64,000 nucleotides of DNA from Gammaproteobacteria bacterium (GCA_021773565.1 JAJFJZ010000013.1:124001-188000); one strand, 5' to 3'; positions 11,576-19,957 are shown, numbered from the stretch's first letter. The notes: a model not told the origin generated them from the letters alone. Numbers and translations: made by a program.

Positions 11576-12942
11576 GTTTCAGGCCCATTGAGCAGGACTT
11601 GCCGAGTACAGGCACACAATACCCCCATTGCTTCATCTACCAGTCCCCAATCAATCACAAGCGGAGGCAATAATCGAATCACCTGGCCATATCGGCCAGC
11701 GGTAATTAACAACAATCCACGCTCACGAGCCATTGTTACTATTGGCGCAACCACCTCGGCATCGGTAAATTCCAGTGCCACCATTGCACCTGTTCTGCGC
11801 AGCTCCACAATTTGAGCGGTAAACTCCAAACATAAGGGCGATAGCAATGATTGGATACGCGCACCAAGTGTTTCTGCACGATCCAGCAGCTGCTCAGACT
11901 CAATAATATCCAATACCGCCAGCGCTGCTGCACAGCTCACGGGATTGCCTCCATAAGTACTACCCAATGCGCCAATGGCTGGAGCGTCCATTATTTCGGC
12001 TCTCCCAATGAGTGCTGAAATGGGTAGTCCCCCACCCAGGCTTTTTGCGACGGCAATGAGGTCCGGCTCTACAGCAGTATGCTGGAATGCGAAATACTTG
12101 CCGGTGCGTCCAAAGCCGCTCTGAATTTCATCCACTATTAAAAGAGCGCCGTTCGCATCACATATTCCACGCAATGCTTCCAGAAATTGCGGCGGGGCAA
12201 TGTTAAATCCCCCTTCTCCCTGCACGGGTTCAATGATAATAGCTGCCAATCCCGAGACTTCAGAAGCTAACAGGGATGTTATGGCGTTCAGACTCTGTTG
12301 TGTGCTTATACTTTCCTGGCTGGGTGCAGCATCTTTGGATGCTCCCGGGATATCGCGTGGAAAAGGAACCCGATATACGCCCGGCACCATGGGTCCCAGC
12401 CCGGTTTTTAAAGGGCTTTCCTTTCCGGTCATGGTAAGTGCCATGAGCGTACGCCCATGGAAACTGTCACTAAAGGCAATTACCTCTTGCTTGCCAGTGA
12501 AAACCCTCGCCACCTTAATGGCGTTTTCTACCGCCTCAGCGCCACTGTTGAACAATGCCGTTTTGTGTGCATGATTTTTGGACACGAGCGCATTCAGTTT
12601 TTCCGCCAACTCGATATAAGCTGCATAAGGAACGGCATGAAAACAGGTGTGCAGCGTACGCTTAAGTTGTTCTTCAATTGCATGAATAACTGTCGGGTGC
12701 CTGTGCCCAACGTTCAGTACGCCAATTCCTGCAGCAAAATCGATATATCGTCGACCTTCTATATCAAATATCTCACTGCCCTTTGCAGATTCAACATAAA
12801 GGTCATTTTTTACAGCCACCCCTTGGGGCACAGCAAGTTTACGCCGCCTGGCGAGATCTGAATTGCTGTGCCTGTCTAAATTCAGAGCTCTACCCTTCTC
12901 GTTAAATACCAAACTCAATGCCCTGCGCCAATGGCAGTTCAT
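11569..12942 (-). CDS. Class III PLP-dependent aminotransferase, GabT/DavT-like
   Basis: A fold-type I omega-aminotransferase of about 457 residues. Visible signatures are FNSGAEAVENAIKVAR (cofactor phosphate site), FHGRTLMALTMTGK, EPVQGEGG, the DEIQSGFGRTGK strand, and the Schiff-base lysine in AVAKSLGGGLPISALIG. GabT and DavT act on 4-aminobutyrate and 5-aminovalerate. In this operon it could instead transaminate 2-aminoadipate or lysine. The ATG at 12942 overlaps the aldehyde dehydrogenase by 41 bases, and TTG codons at 12918 and 12912 are alternatives that would trim the unusual basic N-terminus. The 3' end overlaps the E1 start by seven bases. Confidence 0.85.
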   Translation of the reverse strand: MNCHWRRALSLVFNEKGRALNLDRHSNSDLARRRKLAVPQGVAVKNDLYVESAKGSEIFDIEGRRYIDFAAGIGVLNVGHRHPTVIHAIEEQLKRTLHTCFHAVPYAAYIELAEKLNALVSKNHAHKTALFNSGAEAVENAIKVARVFTGKQEVIAFSDSFHGRTLMALTMTGKESPLKTGLGPMVPGVYRVPFPRDIPGASKDAAPSQESISTQQSLNAITSLLASEVSGLAAIIIEPVQGEGGFNIAPPQFLEALRGICDANGALLIVDEIQSGFGRTGKYFAFQHTAVEPDLIAVAKSLGGGLPISALIGRAEIMDAPAIGALGSTYGGNPVSCAAALAVLDIIESEQLLDRAETLGARIQSLLSPLCLEFTAQIVELRRTGAMVALEFTDAEVVAPIVTMARERGLLLITAGRYGQVIRLLPPLVIDWGLVDEAMGVLCACTRQVLLNGPETC

Positions 12943-14410
12943 TGGAATAATTCACCGTAACGGTCTGTCGACGCATATATGCTTTCCACGCGTCCGATCC
13001 GGATTCGCGGCCACCGCCTGTCTCTTTCTCGCCACCAAAGGCACCGCCAATTTCAGCACCACTCGGCCCAATATTGACGTTAGCGATCCCACAATCACTA
13101 CCAGCAGCTGATATAAAAACCTCAGCTTCAAGCAAGTTTTGCGTAAATATGCACGAAGACAAACCCTGAGGCACATCATTTTGAATGTCTATTGCCTGTT
13201 CCAGCGACTCATAGGTCAATACGTACAGAATGGGTGCAAAGGTTTCCGTGCGAACAAATTCATTTTGCTCCTCAGCTTCGACGATGGCGGGTTGGACATA
13301 GAATGCCGCTGCACAATTATCTATTTCAAGACGCCGTCCACCATGAATGACCGCGCCTGCCTCCCTTTGAGAGGAAAGTATGGTGTCCATCTGATTGAAT
13401 GCGCCTTCATCAATGAGAGGCCCTACCAGAACGCCCTCCTCCAAAGGGTTACCAACCTTGATCTGCTGGTAGGCATTGCAGAGCTTTTCCAGTAATTCTG
13501 CGTGAACGTCCTTATGGACAATCAGGCGGCGCAAACTGGTGCATCTCTGACCGCATGTCCCAACCGCTGAAAACAGGATAGCACGCAGGGTCATATCCAG
13601 GTCCGCTGACGGGGTTACAATCATTGCGTTATTGCCTCCCAACTCCAGCAGGCTTCGACCAAAACGCTGCGCAACCAGCGGCGCTACCTCCCGACCCATC
13701 CGGGTTGATCCGGTTGCGCTAACTACAGCAATACGGGTATCACGCACCAGCTGTTCGCCGATATCTGCGGTACCTAGCACTATCTGTACCAGATTGTCCG
13801 GTGCATCACCAAAACGCGCCAGTGCACGCTCGAATAATTTTTCACAAGCTAGTGCCGTGAACGGTGTTTTTTCCGAAGGTTTCCAAATAACCGGGTTGCC
13901 ACAGACACAGGCCAGCGCCGTATTCCAGGCCCAAACCGCGACAGGAAAATTAAATGCAGAAATTACCGCAACTGGACCGATAGGTTGCCAATTTTCATTC
14001 ATTTTGTGCCCGGGACGTTCAGAAGGCATGGACAGGCCATACAATTGGCGTGACAAACCCACTGCAAAGTCACAGATATCAATCATTTCCTGAACTTCAC
14101 CCAGGCCTTCCTGCAATAGTTTGCCACACTCCATGGTGACCAATTTACCCAGCGCCTCTTTTTCAGCACGCAGTTCTTCTCCAAATAGCCTTATCAGCTC
14201 ACCCCGACGCGGCGCAGGTACAGAGCGCCAGATCGTGAACGCTCGACCCGCGAAAGCAATTTTATCTGAAAGGCTTTCAGCGTTGTCTAAAGCCACACTC
14301 CCCAGTATGCTGCCATCAATAGGAGAGTTTACCTTCAACTCACCCTTTACATGGGACAAACCGAGTTTTTGAAGTACCAAACTCATTTCCTGCTGCATTG
14401 TTGAACTCAC
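12902..14410 (-). CDS. amaB: ALDH7-family aldehyde dehydrogenase, probable 2-aminoadipate semialdehyde dehydrogenase
   Basis: A 502-residue NAD-dependent aldehyde dehydrogenase. The cofactor segment SAFNFPVAVWAWNTALA, the general base Glu in LELGGNN and the nucleophile Cys in GQRCTS are all present. The ALDH7 (antiquitin/AmaB) subgroup is indicated by the C-terminal FGGEKETGGGRESGSDAWK segment and the NYSNELPLAQGIEF tail. AmaB oxidises 2-aminoadipate 6-semialdehyde (in equilibrium with piperideine-6-carboxylate) to 2-aminoadipate in lysine catabolism. The start is a GTG at 14410 with AAGGA seven bases upstream; an ATG at 14398 is the alternative. The upstream dehydrogenase gene would supply its substrate. 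Confidence 0.88.
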   Translation of the reverse strand: MSSTMQQEMSLVLQKLGLSHVKGELKVNSPIDGSILGSVALDNAESLSDKIAFAGRAFTIWRSVPAPRRGELIRLFGEELRAEKEALGKLVTMECGKLLQEGLGEVQEMIDICDFAVGLSRQLYGLSMPSERPGHKMNENWQPIGPVAVISAFNFPVAVWAWNTALACVCGNPVIWKPSEKTPFTALACEKLFERALARFGDAPDNLVQIVLGTADIGEQLVRDTRIAVVSATGSTRMGREVAPLVAQRFGRSLLELGGNNAMIVTPSADLDMTLRAILFSAVGTCGQRCTSLRRLIVHKDVHAELLEKLCNAYQQIKVGNPLEEGVLVGPLIDEGAFNQMDTILSSQREAGAVIHGGRRLEIDNCAAAFYVQPAIVEAEEQNEFVRTETFAPILYVLTYESLEQAIDIQNDVPQGLSSCIFTQNLLEAEVFISAAGSDCGIANVNIGPSGAEIGGAFGGEKETGGGRESGSDAWKAYMRRQTVTVNYSNELPLAQGIEFGI

Positions 14411-14453
14411 ATCAATTCCTTAAATTTTGGTGCCTGATTTTTGAATTACTCTG

Positions 14454-15539
14454 TTAGTCAGAGTATGGAGCGTAGTTCTTGCCAAAGCGGTTGGCCAGAA
14501 ATTTCTCGACACTTACCTGTTCCTGTCTAACAAAACCACTTTGTGGCAGGTGCCCATCTCTCAACAGATCCAGCATTGCACATATTGCGCTTGCAGTGGT
14601 GATTTGAATTGCTGCGCGTTCCACTCCCTCAATCTCCCTTCCGTATACCTTGTTTGCGTATGTATCCTGCAACAGCCGACCGTCCTTTTTTCCACTCACG
14701 GTTACGAATATAAACACCACGTCCTGGAAGGTCGCTGGAACCGCATATTCAAGAATATCCTTCAAAAGGTCACGTCGCTCGGATAATCGCAGATCATCCA
14801 GGAGCGTCTTCATTATATCTCGATGTCCGGGATATCGAATAGTCTGATAACTAAGATTGCGAACTTTTCCATCCAGAGTTTCAGATAGTGATCCCAGGCC
14901 ACCTGAGGTGTTAAAAGTCTCGTAAGTGATGCCGTCCAGACTAAATTCCTCTCGTTGGGCTAGCGCGGGTACCAACACCTTCTTATTCTCGATGATGCTC
15001 TCACATGGTTCACAATACTCGTTGATTACGCCATCCGTACTCCACGTAAGATTATAGGTTAATGAGTTGGTGGGATAACGAGGAAGGGCACCTACGCGCA
15101 GGCGTACGGTATCCAGCTCATCAAACTTATCACACATCGACTTGGCAACGATGGAAATAAAACCGGGTGCAAGCCCGCATTGCGGGATAAACGCTGTTTT
15201 CGCGTCCTTTGCCAGTTCTCTCACCAGAACAGTACTACGCACGTCCTCGGTGAGGTCAAGATAATGTACATTGGCAGCAACCGCTGCACGCACGATAATC
15301 TTTGTTAAAAAATACGGAGAGGCACTCATTACCGCAAAATGGCCTTGCAATACATCTGCCAGCGCTTCCGGATCCTCAATCTTCATGCACACTTTATTCA
15401 ATTGCGCACAATCCGCCACTTTGTCCAACTGGGATTGCGAGGCATCGATCAGGGTAAGCTCATAATCTCCGCTGCCAATTAACAGATCGCAAATCATTTC
15501 CCCTATTTTTCCACTGCCTACCAAAGCCACTCTAGTCAT
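14454..15539 (-). CDS. Saccharopine dehydrogenase-like protein, probable L-lysine 6-dehydrogenase
   Basis: A 361-residue protein with an N-terminal Rossmann fold (TRVALVGSGKIGEMICDLL, GxGxxG dinucleotide loop) and the saccharopine-dehydrogenase C-terminal domain (CGLAPGFISIVAKSM). Its length and domain order fit L-lysine 6-dehydrogenase, which oxidises lysine directly to 2-aminoadipate semialdehyde. A saccharopine-cleaving enzyme is the main alternative, but no lysine-ketoglutarate reductase partner is seen. The ATG at 15539 begins MTRVALVG and is preferred over an in-frame start five codons upstream. It is the first gene of the catabolic operon and diverges from the Lrp-type regulator, 128 bases apart. 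Confidence 0.75.
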   Translation of the reverse strand: MTRVALVGSGKIGEMICDLLIGSGDYELTLIDASQSQLDKVADCAQLNKVCMKIEDPEALADVLQGHFAVMSASPYFLTKIIVRAAVAANVHYLDLTEDVRSTVLVRELAKDAKTAFIPQCGLAPGFISIVAKSMCDKFDELDTVRLRVGALPRYPTNSLTYNLTWSTDGVINEYCEPCESIIENKKVLVPALAQREEFSLDGITYETFNTSGGLGSLSETLDGKVRNLSYQTIRYPGHRDIMKTLLDDLRLSERRDLLKDILEYAVPATFQDVVFIFVTVSGKKDGRLLQDTYANKVYGREIEGVERAAIQITTASAICAMLDLLRDGHLPQSGFVRQEQVSVEKFLANRFGKNYAPYSD

Positions 15540-15580
15540 TGTTTTGCTCCACAAATAGAATGCGCATTGTCGAGATATTT

Positions 15581-15652
15581 TTGGTCAATTTGAATACTCA
15601 AAATTGCAATTATGTTACTCTTGTTCCTCATATTGACGCCCCAATTGACCAA
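15581..15652. promoter_or_regulatory. Putative Lrp/AsnC operator region between the divergent genes
   Basis: TTGGTCAATT at 15581-15590 recurs as its exact reverse complement AATTGACCAA at 15643-15652, a 10-bp inverted repeat. Within it CAATTT (15586-15591) and AAATTG (15601-15606) form a 21-bp dyad with a 9-base centre. Paired AT-centred dyads in a divergent promoter are typical of feast/famine regulators controlling themselves and the adjacent operon. Binding is inferred, not shown. Confidence 0.5.
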
Positions 15653-15667
15653 TTTGGTGACCCAATC

Positions 15668-16105
15668 ATGCGAAACCATAATGACAAAACAGATAAGGCC
15701 CTGTTAGCAGAGCTACGTGACAACGCACGCATTAGCACTTCTGAATTGTCACGCAGACTCCGTCTCTCCAGGTCAACTGTGCAAAGCAGATTAAAGAGAC
15801 TACAGGATAATGATGTTATCACCGGCTTCAGGGTGCAGTTGGGTTCGGGTTACACTGAAAATCGTATACAGGCCCATGTTCTGATAGAGCTGGAACAAAA
15901 GCTTACCGGGCGGGCTTTAAATAACATAAAGCGCATTCCAGGTGTGACGGCACTCTATTCCGTTAGTGGAGCCTATGACATGATTGCAATCGTTGAAGCC
16001 CATTCTACCCAGGAGCTCAGCCAGTTATTGGATGAGATCGCTAATCTGGATGGCATTGAGCGGACCAATTCATCTCTTATACTCGAGACAAAATTCGAGC
16101 GATAA
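15668..16105 (+). CDS. Lrp/AsnC-family transcriptional regulator
   Basis: A 145-residue feast/famine regulator. The N-terminal helix-turn-helix spans roughly residues 5-60 (LRDNARISTSELSRRLRLSRSTVQSRLKRL). The C-terminal RAM/AsnC ligand domain has the family's GVTALYSVSGAYDMIAIV strand, where amino-acid effectors bind between dimers. I use the ATG at 15668; the frame stays open upstream to 15539, but that stretch overlaps the probable operator and has no regulator-like sequence. Position suggests it senses lysine or a catabolite and controls the divergent operon. Only 19 bases separate it from the dehydratase gene downstream. Confidence 0.9.
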   Translation: MRNHNDKTDKALLAELRDNARISTSELSRRLRLSRSTVQSRLKRLQDNDVITGFRVQLGSGYTENRIQAHVLIELEQKLTGRALNNIKRIPGVTALYSVSGAYDMIAIVEAHSTQELSQLLDEIANLDGIERTNSSLILETKFER

Positions 16106-16124
16106 TATCAAGCAGAGAACATAT

Positions 16125-17075
16125 ATGCAGACAACACCAGGTATCAAAGACGTGTACGCGGCACGACCGCATGTTTACCAATACATGTCTGCATCGCCAC
16201 TACTCAACCATGCTGGCATCAGCAATTTGTTGGGTACACAGGTGTGGATCAAACACGAAAACCACAATCCCACCGGAGCCTTTAAGGTACGTGGTGGCTT
16301 AAACCTGGCAGCTTCCTTATCCGAAACCGAACGGACTGCAGGATTATTTTCCGCATCCACCGGTAACCATGGGCAGAGCATTGCATATGCAGCAATGAAA
16401 CACGGAGTTAAGGCCACCATTGCTGTGCCCGAGGGTGCCAACCCCGGTAAGGTAAAAAGCATGCAAAACCTCGGTGCAGAGGTATTGTTTTACGGCAGTG
16501 ATTTTGATAGTTCCCGAATCTGGGTACAGGAGCTGGCCCAAAAGCAGGGGGGGCGATTTGTAACACCCACGGAGCCTGCGCTTATAGCGGGCGTCGGTAC
16601 CTACGCGCTCGAAATCATTCAAAGCCTGCCCGAAGTAGAAATAATTATTGTACCGGTTGGCGCAGGTTCGGGCGTTTGCGCAACGGCAATCGTAGCAAAG
16701 AGTTTAAATCCGGATATCCAGATTATTGGAGTGCAATCCAGACAGGCCCCTGCTATGCAATTAAGCTGGCAAAAACGCGAAATGCTTGAAGCAGAAATGC
16801 AGACCACGGCTGAAGGCCTGGCAACCAGGGTACCCTTTGAAAATACGCAGACTATCATGCGCGATCTTCTGGATGACTTTATTCTTGTAGATGACGCTCT
16901 AATCGACGAAGCAACCTTGCTACTTATGCAAAATACACACAACCTCGTTGAGGGCGCGGGTGCAGCCTCCATGGCAGCAGCGATGAGCATGATGCCCAAA
17001 ATCAAGGGCCATAAAACCGTACTCATTATGAGCGGAGGTAACCAATCCCTTGAGAGATTGAAGGCTCTTCTTTAA
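16125..17075 (+). CDS. Threonine/serine dehydratase-like PLP enzyme (fold type II)
   Basis: A 316-residue enzyme of the IlvA/TdcB catalytic-domain family. The cofactor lysine is in HNPTGAFKVRGG, the phosphate loop and asparagine in SASTGNHGQSIAYAA, the PLP glycine loop in PVGAGSGVCA, and the C-terminal cofactor segment in MSGGNQS. There is no C-terminal ACT regulatory domain, so it resembles catabolic threonine/serine dehydratases or serine racemase-type enzymes rather than biosynthetic IlvA. The start ATG at 16125 follows the Lrp gene closely, so the two are likely cotranscribed. The last five codons and stop are repeated in tandem after the gene. Confidence 0.85.
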   Translation: MQTTPGIKDVYAARPHVYQYMSASPLLNHAGISNLLGTQVWIKHENHNPTGAFKVRGGLNLAASLSETERTAGLFSASTGNHGQSIAYAAMKHGVKATIAVPEGANPGKVKSMQNLGAEVLFYGSDFDSSRIWVQELAQKQGGRFVTPTEPALIAGVGTYALEIIQSLPEVEIIIVPVGAGSGVCATAIVAKSLNPDIQIIGVQSRQAPAMQLSWQKREMLEAEMQTTAEGLATRVPFENTQTIMRDLLDDFILVDDALIDEATLLLMQNTHNLVEGAGAASMAAAMSMMPKIKGHKTVLIMSGGNQSLERLKALL

Positions 17076-17143
17076 ATAGCACAAAGGCTCTTCTTTAAAA
17101 AGCTGAATGCTCTTCTTTAAAAAAGCTGAAGGCTCTTCTCTAA
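17061..17143 (+). repeat. Four tandem copies of the dehydratase gene's 3' end
   Basis: The last five codons with the stop, AAGGCTCTTCTTTAA, occur at 17061-17075 and again at 17084-17098, 17106-17120 (one change) and 17129-17143 (one change). The spacing is 23, 22 and 23 bases, with a linker close to AAAGCTG. Each copy still reads (K/N)ALL-stop, so this looks like a recent tandem expansion by slippage that left the coding end intact. The array runs to within seven bases of the convergent GFA gene. Confidence 0.92.
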
Positions 17144-17149
17144 AAAACG

Positions 17150-17557
17150 TTAGGGATCCATGCGGGACAAAAGTTCAAGCGCACCGGCATTCTGTTCCCA
17201 GTTTTGTCCGTCAAAAGCTTTTATTACGACTTCCGAAAATTCCGTAGCATTCAGGCAACGAAAGTTAACGCTATAACCGTCCGGGTTGGATCTTGGGATA
17301 TAAAAAGGTTTGATTCCACAAATGGAGCAAAAACTGTGTTTTGCGATCCCTGTATTAAAAGTATAAAGCGTAAGATTGTCCTCACCTGTTATAAGCCGGA
17401 ATTGTGTGTTTGGCACTATCAAGTGTTGAAATCCACATAAATTGCATATTGTACAATTGCATTCATGCACCAGAGCAGTGCCCGCATATTCCACTTCAAA
17501 TCTGATTGCGCCACAGTGGCATTGGCCGCAGTACTTATTTAGTGTTTTTGCAGGCAT
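17150..17557 (-). CDS. GFA/CENP-V family zinc protein
   Basis: A 135-residue protein with the GFA (glutathione-dependent formaldehyde-activating enzyme) zinc fold. The first metal-site cysteines lie in YCGQCHCGAIRFEVE, the second set in CNCTICNLCG, and a later CSICGIKPFY motif completes the pattern of three Cys-rich clusters. Most family members are of unknown function; the name derives from one enzyme proposed to speed S-hydroxymethylglutathione formation. It begins 13 bases after the S1/P1 nuclease stop on the same strand, so it could be the last gene of that group. Confidence 0.85.
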   Translation of the reverse strand: MPAKTLNKYCGQCHCGAIRFEVEYAGTALVHECNCTICNLCGFQHLIVPNTQFRLITGEDNLTLYTFNTGIAKHSFCSICGIKPFYIPRSNPDGYSVNFRCLNATEFSEVVIKAFDGQNWEQNAGALELLSRMDP

Positions 17558-17569
17558 GCAAGCAGGCGC

Positions 17570-18541
17570 CTAAAATTCAGCGAGTAACAGGCTCATGCGC
17601 TTTGCTGCAAGGGAAGCCTGATCCAGGGCAATTGCAGCGCGTAAGTCGTTTTGCAACGCCGTGGTTTTTTGCAAGCGCCCTCTCTTGCGGATTACCTCAC
17701 GCACTGCTTTCGTATAGATTTTTTGCTTTGCCACCTGTGCGCTCTCCCTGGACCACCCAACATAGTTGGATTCACCATCTCTGGTATGGATATACGCCCG
17801 ACTTTCGATTGTCCGGTTATTAACCAATGCTGGCCAATCAGACAGACCTTGAGCTAGAGCTCCATCCCAGACACTATGCAAGTTTCGTTTCTTTCCCACG
17901 CGGATGGCATTTCCACCGCGATCTCCACCGGATAAATTCCGCTTCGCAAAAAGGGAAACGTTATGCAATGGTTGATGCAAGTCACCCATCAGGTGTAACC
18001 ACCAACACAGGTACACCGCTTTGTCTGTGACAGGCAAATTACGGTTTCTGACTTTAAGTTCTACAAAATATAAGGCCTGTACAATATTCATGGTCATTAA
18101 CGCTGGTACCGGCTTAATGCCCAATACCGGTGGCTTGATGTGAAGCGCCTGTTCATCTTTAGGCCCAAGGTACACAGGATGGTTTACGTAGTGCCAGAAA
18201 CTACGGGCATATTTTTCTACCAGCACTGCCCTCTCCTTCGTGTTTTTAACATGACCAAAATGCCTCGATAAATCAGGCCATGTCGCAGCAAAAGCAAATA
18301 TCCAGGTATCATCTGCATCAAGATTACGCTCCCTAAATACGGCAGGTTTGAGCGCTACAAAATCTTGCTGAAATCGCGGATGTTGTTTCAAAATATTGAT
18401 GTACTTTAAGCGCAATTGCGGTGACAACTGTTCAAAAGCAAATGTCGACGCTAGCATATGACCAGCATCGTTCCAGCCAAGCAGGATGGGAGAGAAAAAA
18501 ACAGTAGTTACAAATATCAAGCCCTGCATCAATATTTTCAT
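17570..18541 (-). CDS. Secreted S1/P1-type zinc nuclease
   Basis: A 323-residue protein with an N-terminal signal peptide (MKILMQGLIFVTTVFFSPILLG) followed at once by WNDAGH. S1/P1 nucleases begin their mature chain with a Trp whose backbone and side chain help bind the trinuclear zinc site. Further metal ligands are visible in HYVNHPVY and WWLHLMGDLHQPLHN, the family signature, and in GGDRGGN. It should act in the periplasm or outside the cell on single-stranded DNA or RNA. The ATG at 18541 overlaps the TGA of the acyl-CoA dehydrogenase by four bases, an odd partner. Confidence 0.88.
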   Translation of the reverse strand: MKILMQGLIFVTTVFFSPILLGWNDAGHMLASTFAFEQLSPQLRLKYINILKQHPRFQQDFVALKPAVFRERNLDADDTWIFAFAATWPDLSRHFGHVKNTKERAVLVEKYARSFWHYVNHPVYLGPKDEQALHIKPPVLGIKPVPALMTMNIVQALYFVELKVRNRNLPVTDKAVYLCWWLHLMGDLHQPLHNVSLFAKRNLSGGDRGGNAIRVGKKRNLHSVWDGALAQGLSDWPALVNNRTIESRAYIHTRDGESNYVGWSRESAQVAKQKIYTKAVREVIRKRGRLQKTTALQNDLRAAIALDQASLAAKRMSLLLAEF

Positions 18542-19704
18542 TCGTATTGCCTCAACACCCTCTTTGCAACCACCCAACGATGTACCTCACTTGGGCCTTC
18601 ATAAATACGCATGGTACGTACCTGCTGCGCCATCAGTTGTAAAGGTAACTCCTTGGTCATACCCATGGCACCATAGGTTTGCATGGCATGATCTATCACG
18701 TCGGAAGCCATCTCGGTACCATGCACCTTGATCATACTGGCTTCGGTACGAACATCTTTTCCTGCATCCTGTTTTACCGCGGCATCCCACAACATAAGGC
18801 GGCAAGCATGTATACGTGTGGCAGCATCCGTAACCCACCACTGTATGGACTGGCGTTCTGAAAGTCGTTCACCGAACGTGACGCGCTGATTGGCGTACTG
18901 GCACATCATCTGCAAGGCTCGCGTTGCCATGCCTACACACCAGGCTCCCATCTGCAGGCGCCTCACGGTGAGCCGCAACTGCATCGGTGCAAAGCCTGCA
19001 CCCTCTTCACCCAGGAGTTGTCCGGCCGGGATACGACAATTGTCAAATAACACCTCGAAAGTCTTGTTGCCTCCTATCATTGGTATTTCCCGGGCAACCT
19101 CGAATCCTCTGGTATTTTTATCTATCAAAAATGCCGAAATGCCACCTCGTGACCCCTTATCCGGATTGGTTACAGCCATGGCTATAGTGAAGTCTGCATT
19201 GTCAACCCGACTTATCCATATCTTCCTGCCATTTATTATCCAGTGCTCCCCATCCCGCACGGCTCTGGTTAACATACCGGCAGGATCCGCCCCCGCATTA
19301 GGTTCAGAAATCGCGATGGCAGAGACAGTTTCTCCACGGGCATATGGGTCTACATAGCGCGTTCGCTGATCGGTATTTGCGGTTGCCAGCAGCATGTGAA
19401 GGTTTGGCGAGTCAGGCGGAAAAGTGAAAGGAACCACCGTTTTCCCAATAGCTTCATTAACGCCCACCATGGCAATTGCGGGCAAATCCACACCCCCGGT
19501 TTCTTCCGGGCAATCAAGCCCCCACAATCCCAGTTCCCTGCACTTGTTATGCAATGATTCGAGTTCCTCGCTGGTCAGGCCAGGTCCCATGCCTTGTGAT
19601 TCTCGCACCAATAATCGAGGTTCCAGCGGTAACAATTCATTATCGACAAATTTTTCAACAGTATCCCTGATTAACCGGTGCTCATAATCCAGCTCAAAAT
19701 TCAT
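18538..19704 (-). CDS. Acyl-CoA dehydrogenase
   Basis: A 388-residue FAD-dependent acyl-CoA dehydrogenase. Motifs in order are ISEPNAGADPAGM (FAD and substrate signature 1), INGRKIWIS, the DNCRIPAGQLLGEEGAGF beta-domain to helix transition, and RIYEGPSEVHRWVVAKRVL, where the Glu in YEGPSE is the usual catalytic base. The sequence resembles the ACAD10/11-like and other broad groups more than glutaryl-CoA dehydrogenase, so I do not tie it to the lysine operon. Substrate unknown. It is translationally coupled to the S1/P1 nuclease downstream; about 330 bases upstream are non-coding. Confidence 0.88.
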   Translation of the reverse strand: MNFELDYEHRLIRDTVEKFVDNELLPLEPRLLVRESQGMGPGLTSEELESLHNKCRELGLWGLDCPEETGGVDLPAIAMVGVNEAIGKTVVPFTFPPDSPNLHMLLATANTDQRTRYVDPYARGETVSAIAISEPNAGADPAGMLTRAVRDGEHWIINGRKIWISRVDNADFTIAMAVTNPDKGSRGGISAFLIDKNTRGFEVAREIPMIGGNKTFEVLFDNCRIPAGQLLGEEGAGFAPMQLRLTVRRLQMGAWCVGMATRALQMMCQYANQRVTFGERLSERQSIQWWVTDAATRIHACRLMLWDAAVKQDAGKDVRTEASMIKVHGTEMASDVIDHAMQTYGAMGMTKELPLQLMAQQVRTMRIYEGPSEVHRWVVAKRVLRQYE

Positions 19705-19903
19705 AATTACCCTAAAGCCCGAAAGTACTGCACCACTGTACCTGCTGCTTGCCTGTGGGCCAAACTACAAACAAATAGCAAATTTTTCGGGCTCATCAAA
19801 AAGAGATAAAACACCATTGATTCATAGTGTTAAAGGTTGCTTCTTAGGTAGTTGATTAAATACAGAGGCTAAGTTATGGTACGCCTTGTCAGTGGATACT
19901 GAT

Positions 19904-19927
19904 CCGTTGATTTAGTAGTATCAACGG
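19904..19927 (+). repeat. Perfect 8-bp stem-loop
   Basis: CCGTTGAT (19904-19911) pairs exactly with ATCAACGG (19920-19927) across an 8-base loop. No T run follows, so it is not a classic terminator; it may be an operator dyad or RNA structure. Confidence 0.5.
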
Positions 19928-19957
19928 TCTGGACAGGACGGCCAGTGCGCCAGTAAG

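Noticed and set aside
13632-14093. Long open frame antisense to the AmaB gene (similar frames oppose ilvI, queA and secD)
   Set aside because: Codon-shadow frame rich in Ser, Pro and Arg with no domain; the opposite strand has a clear conserved enzyme.
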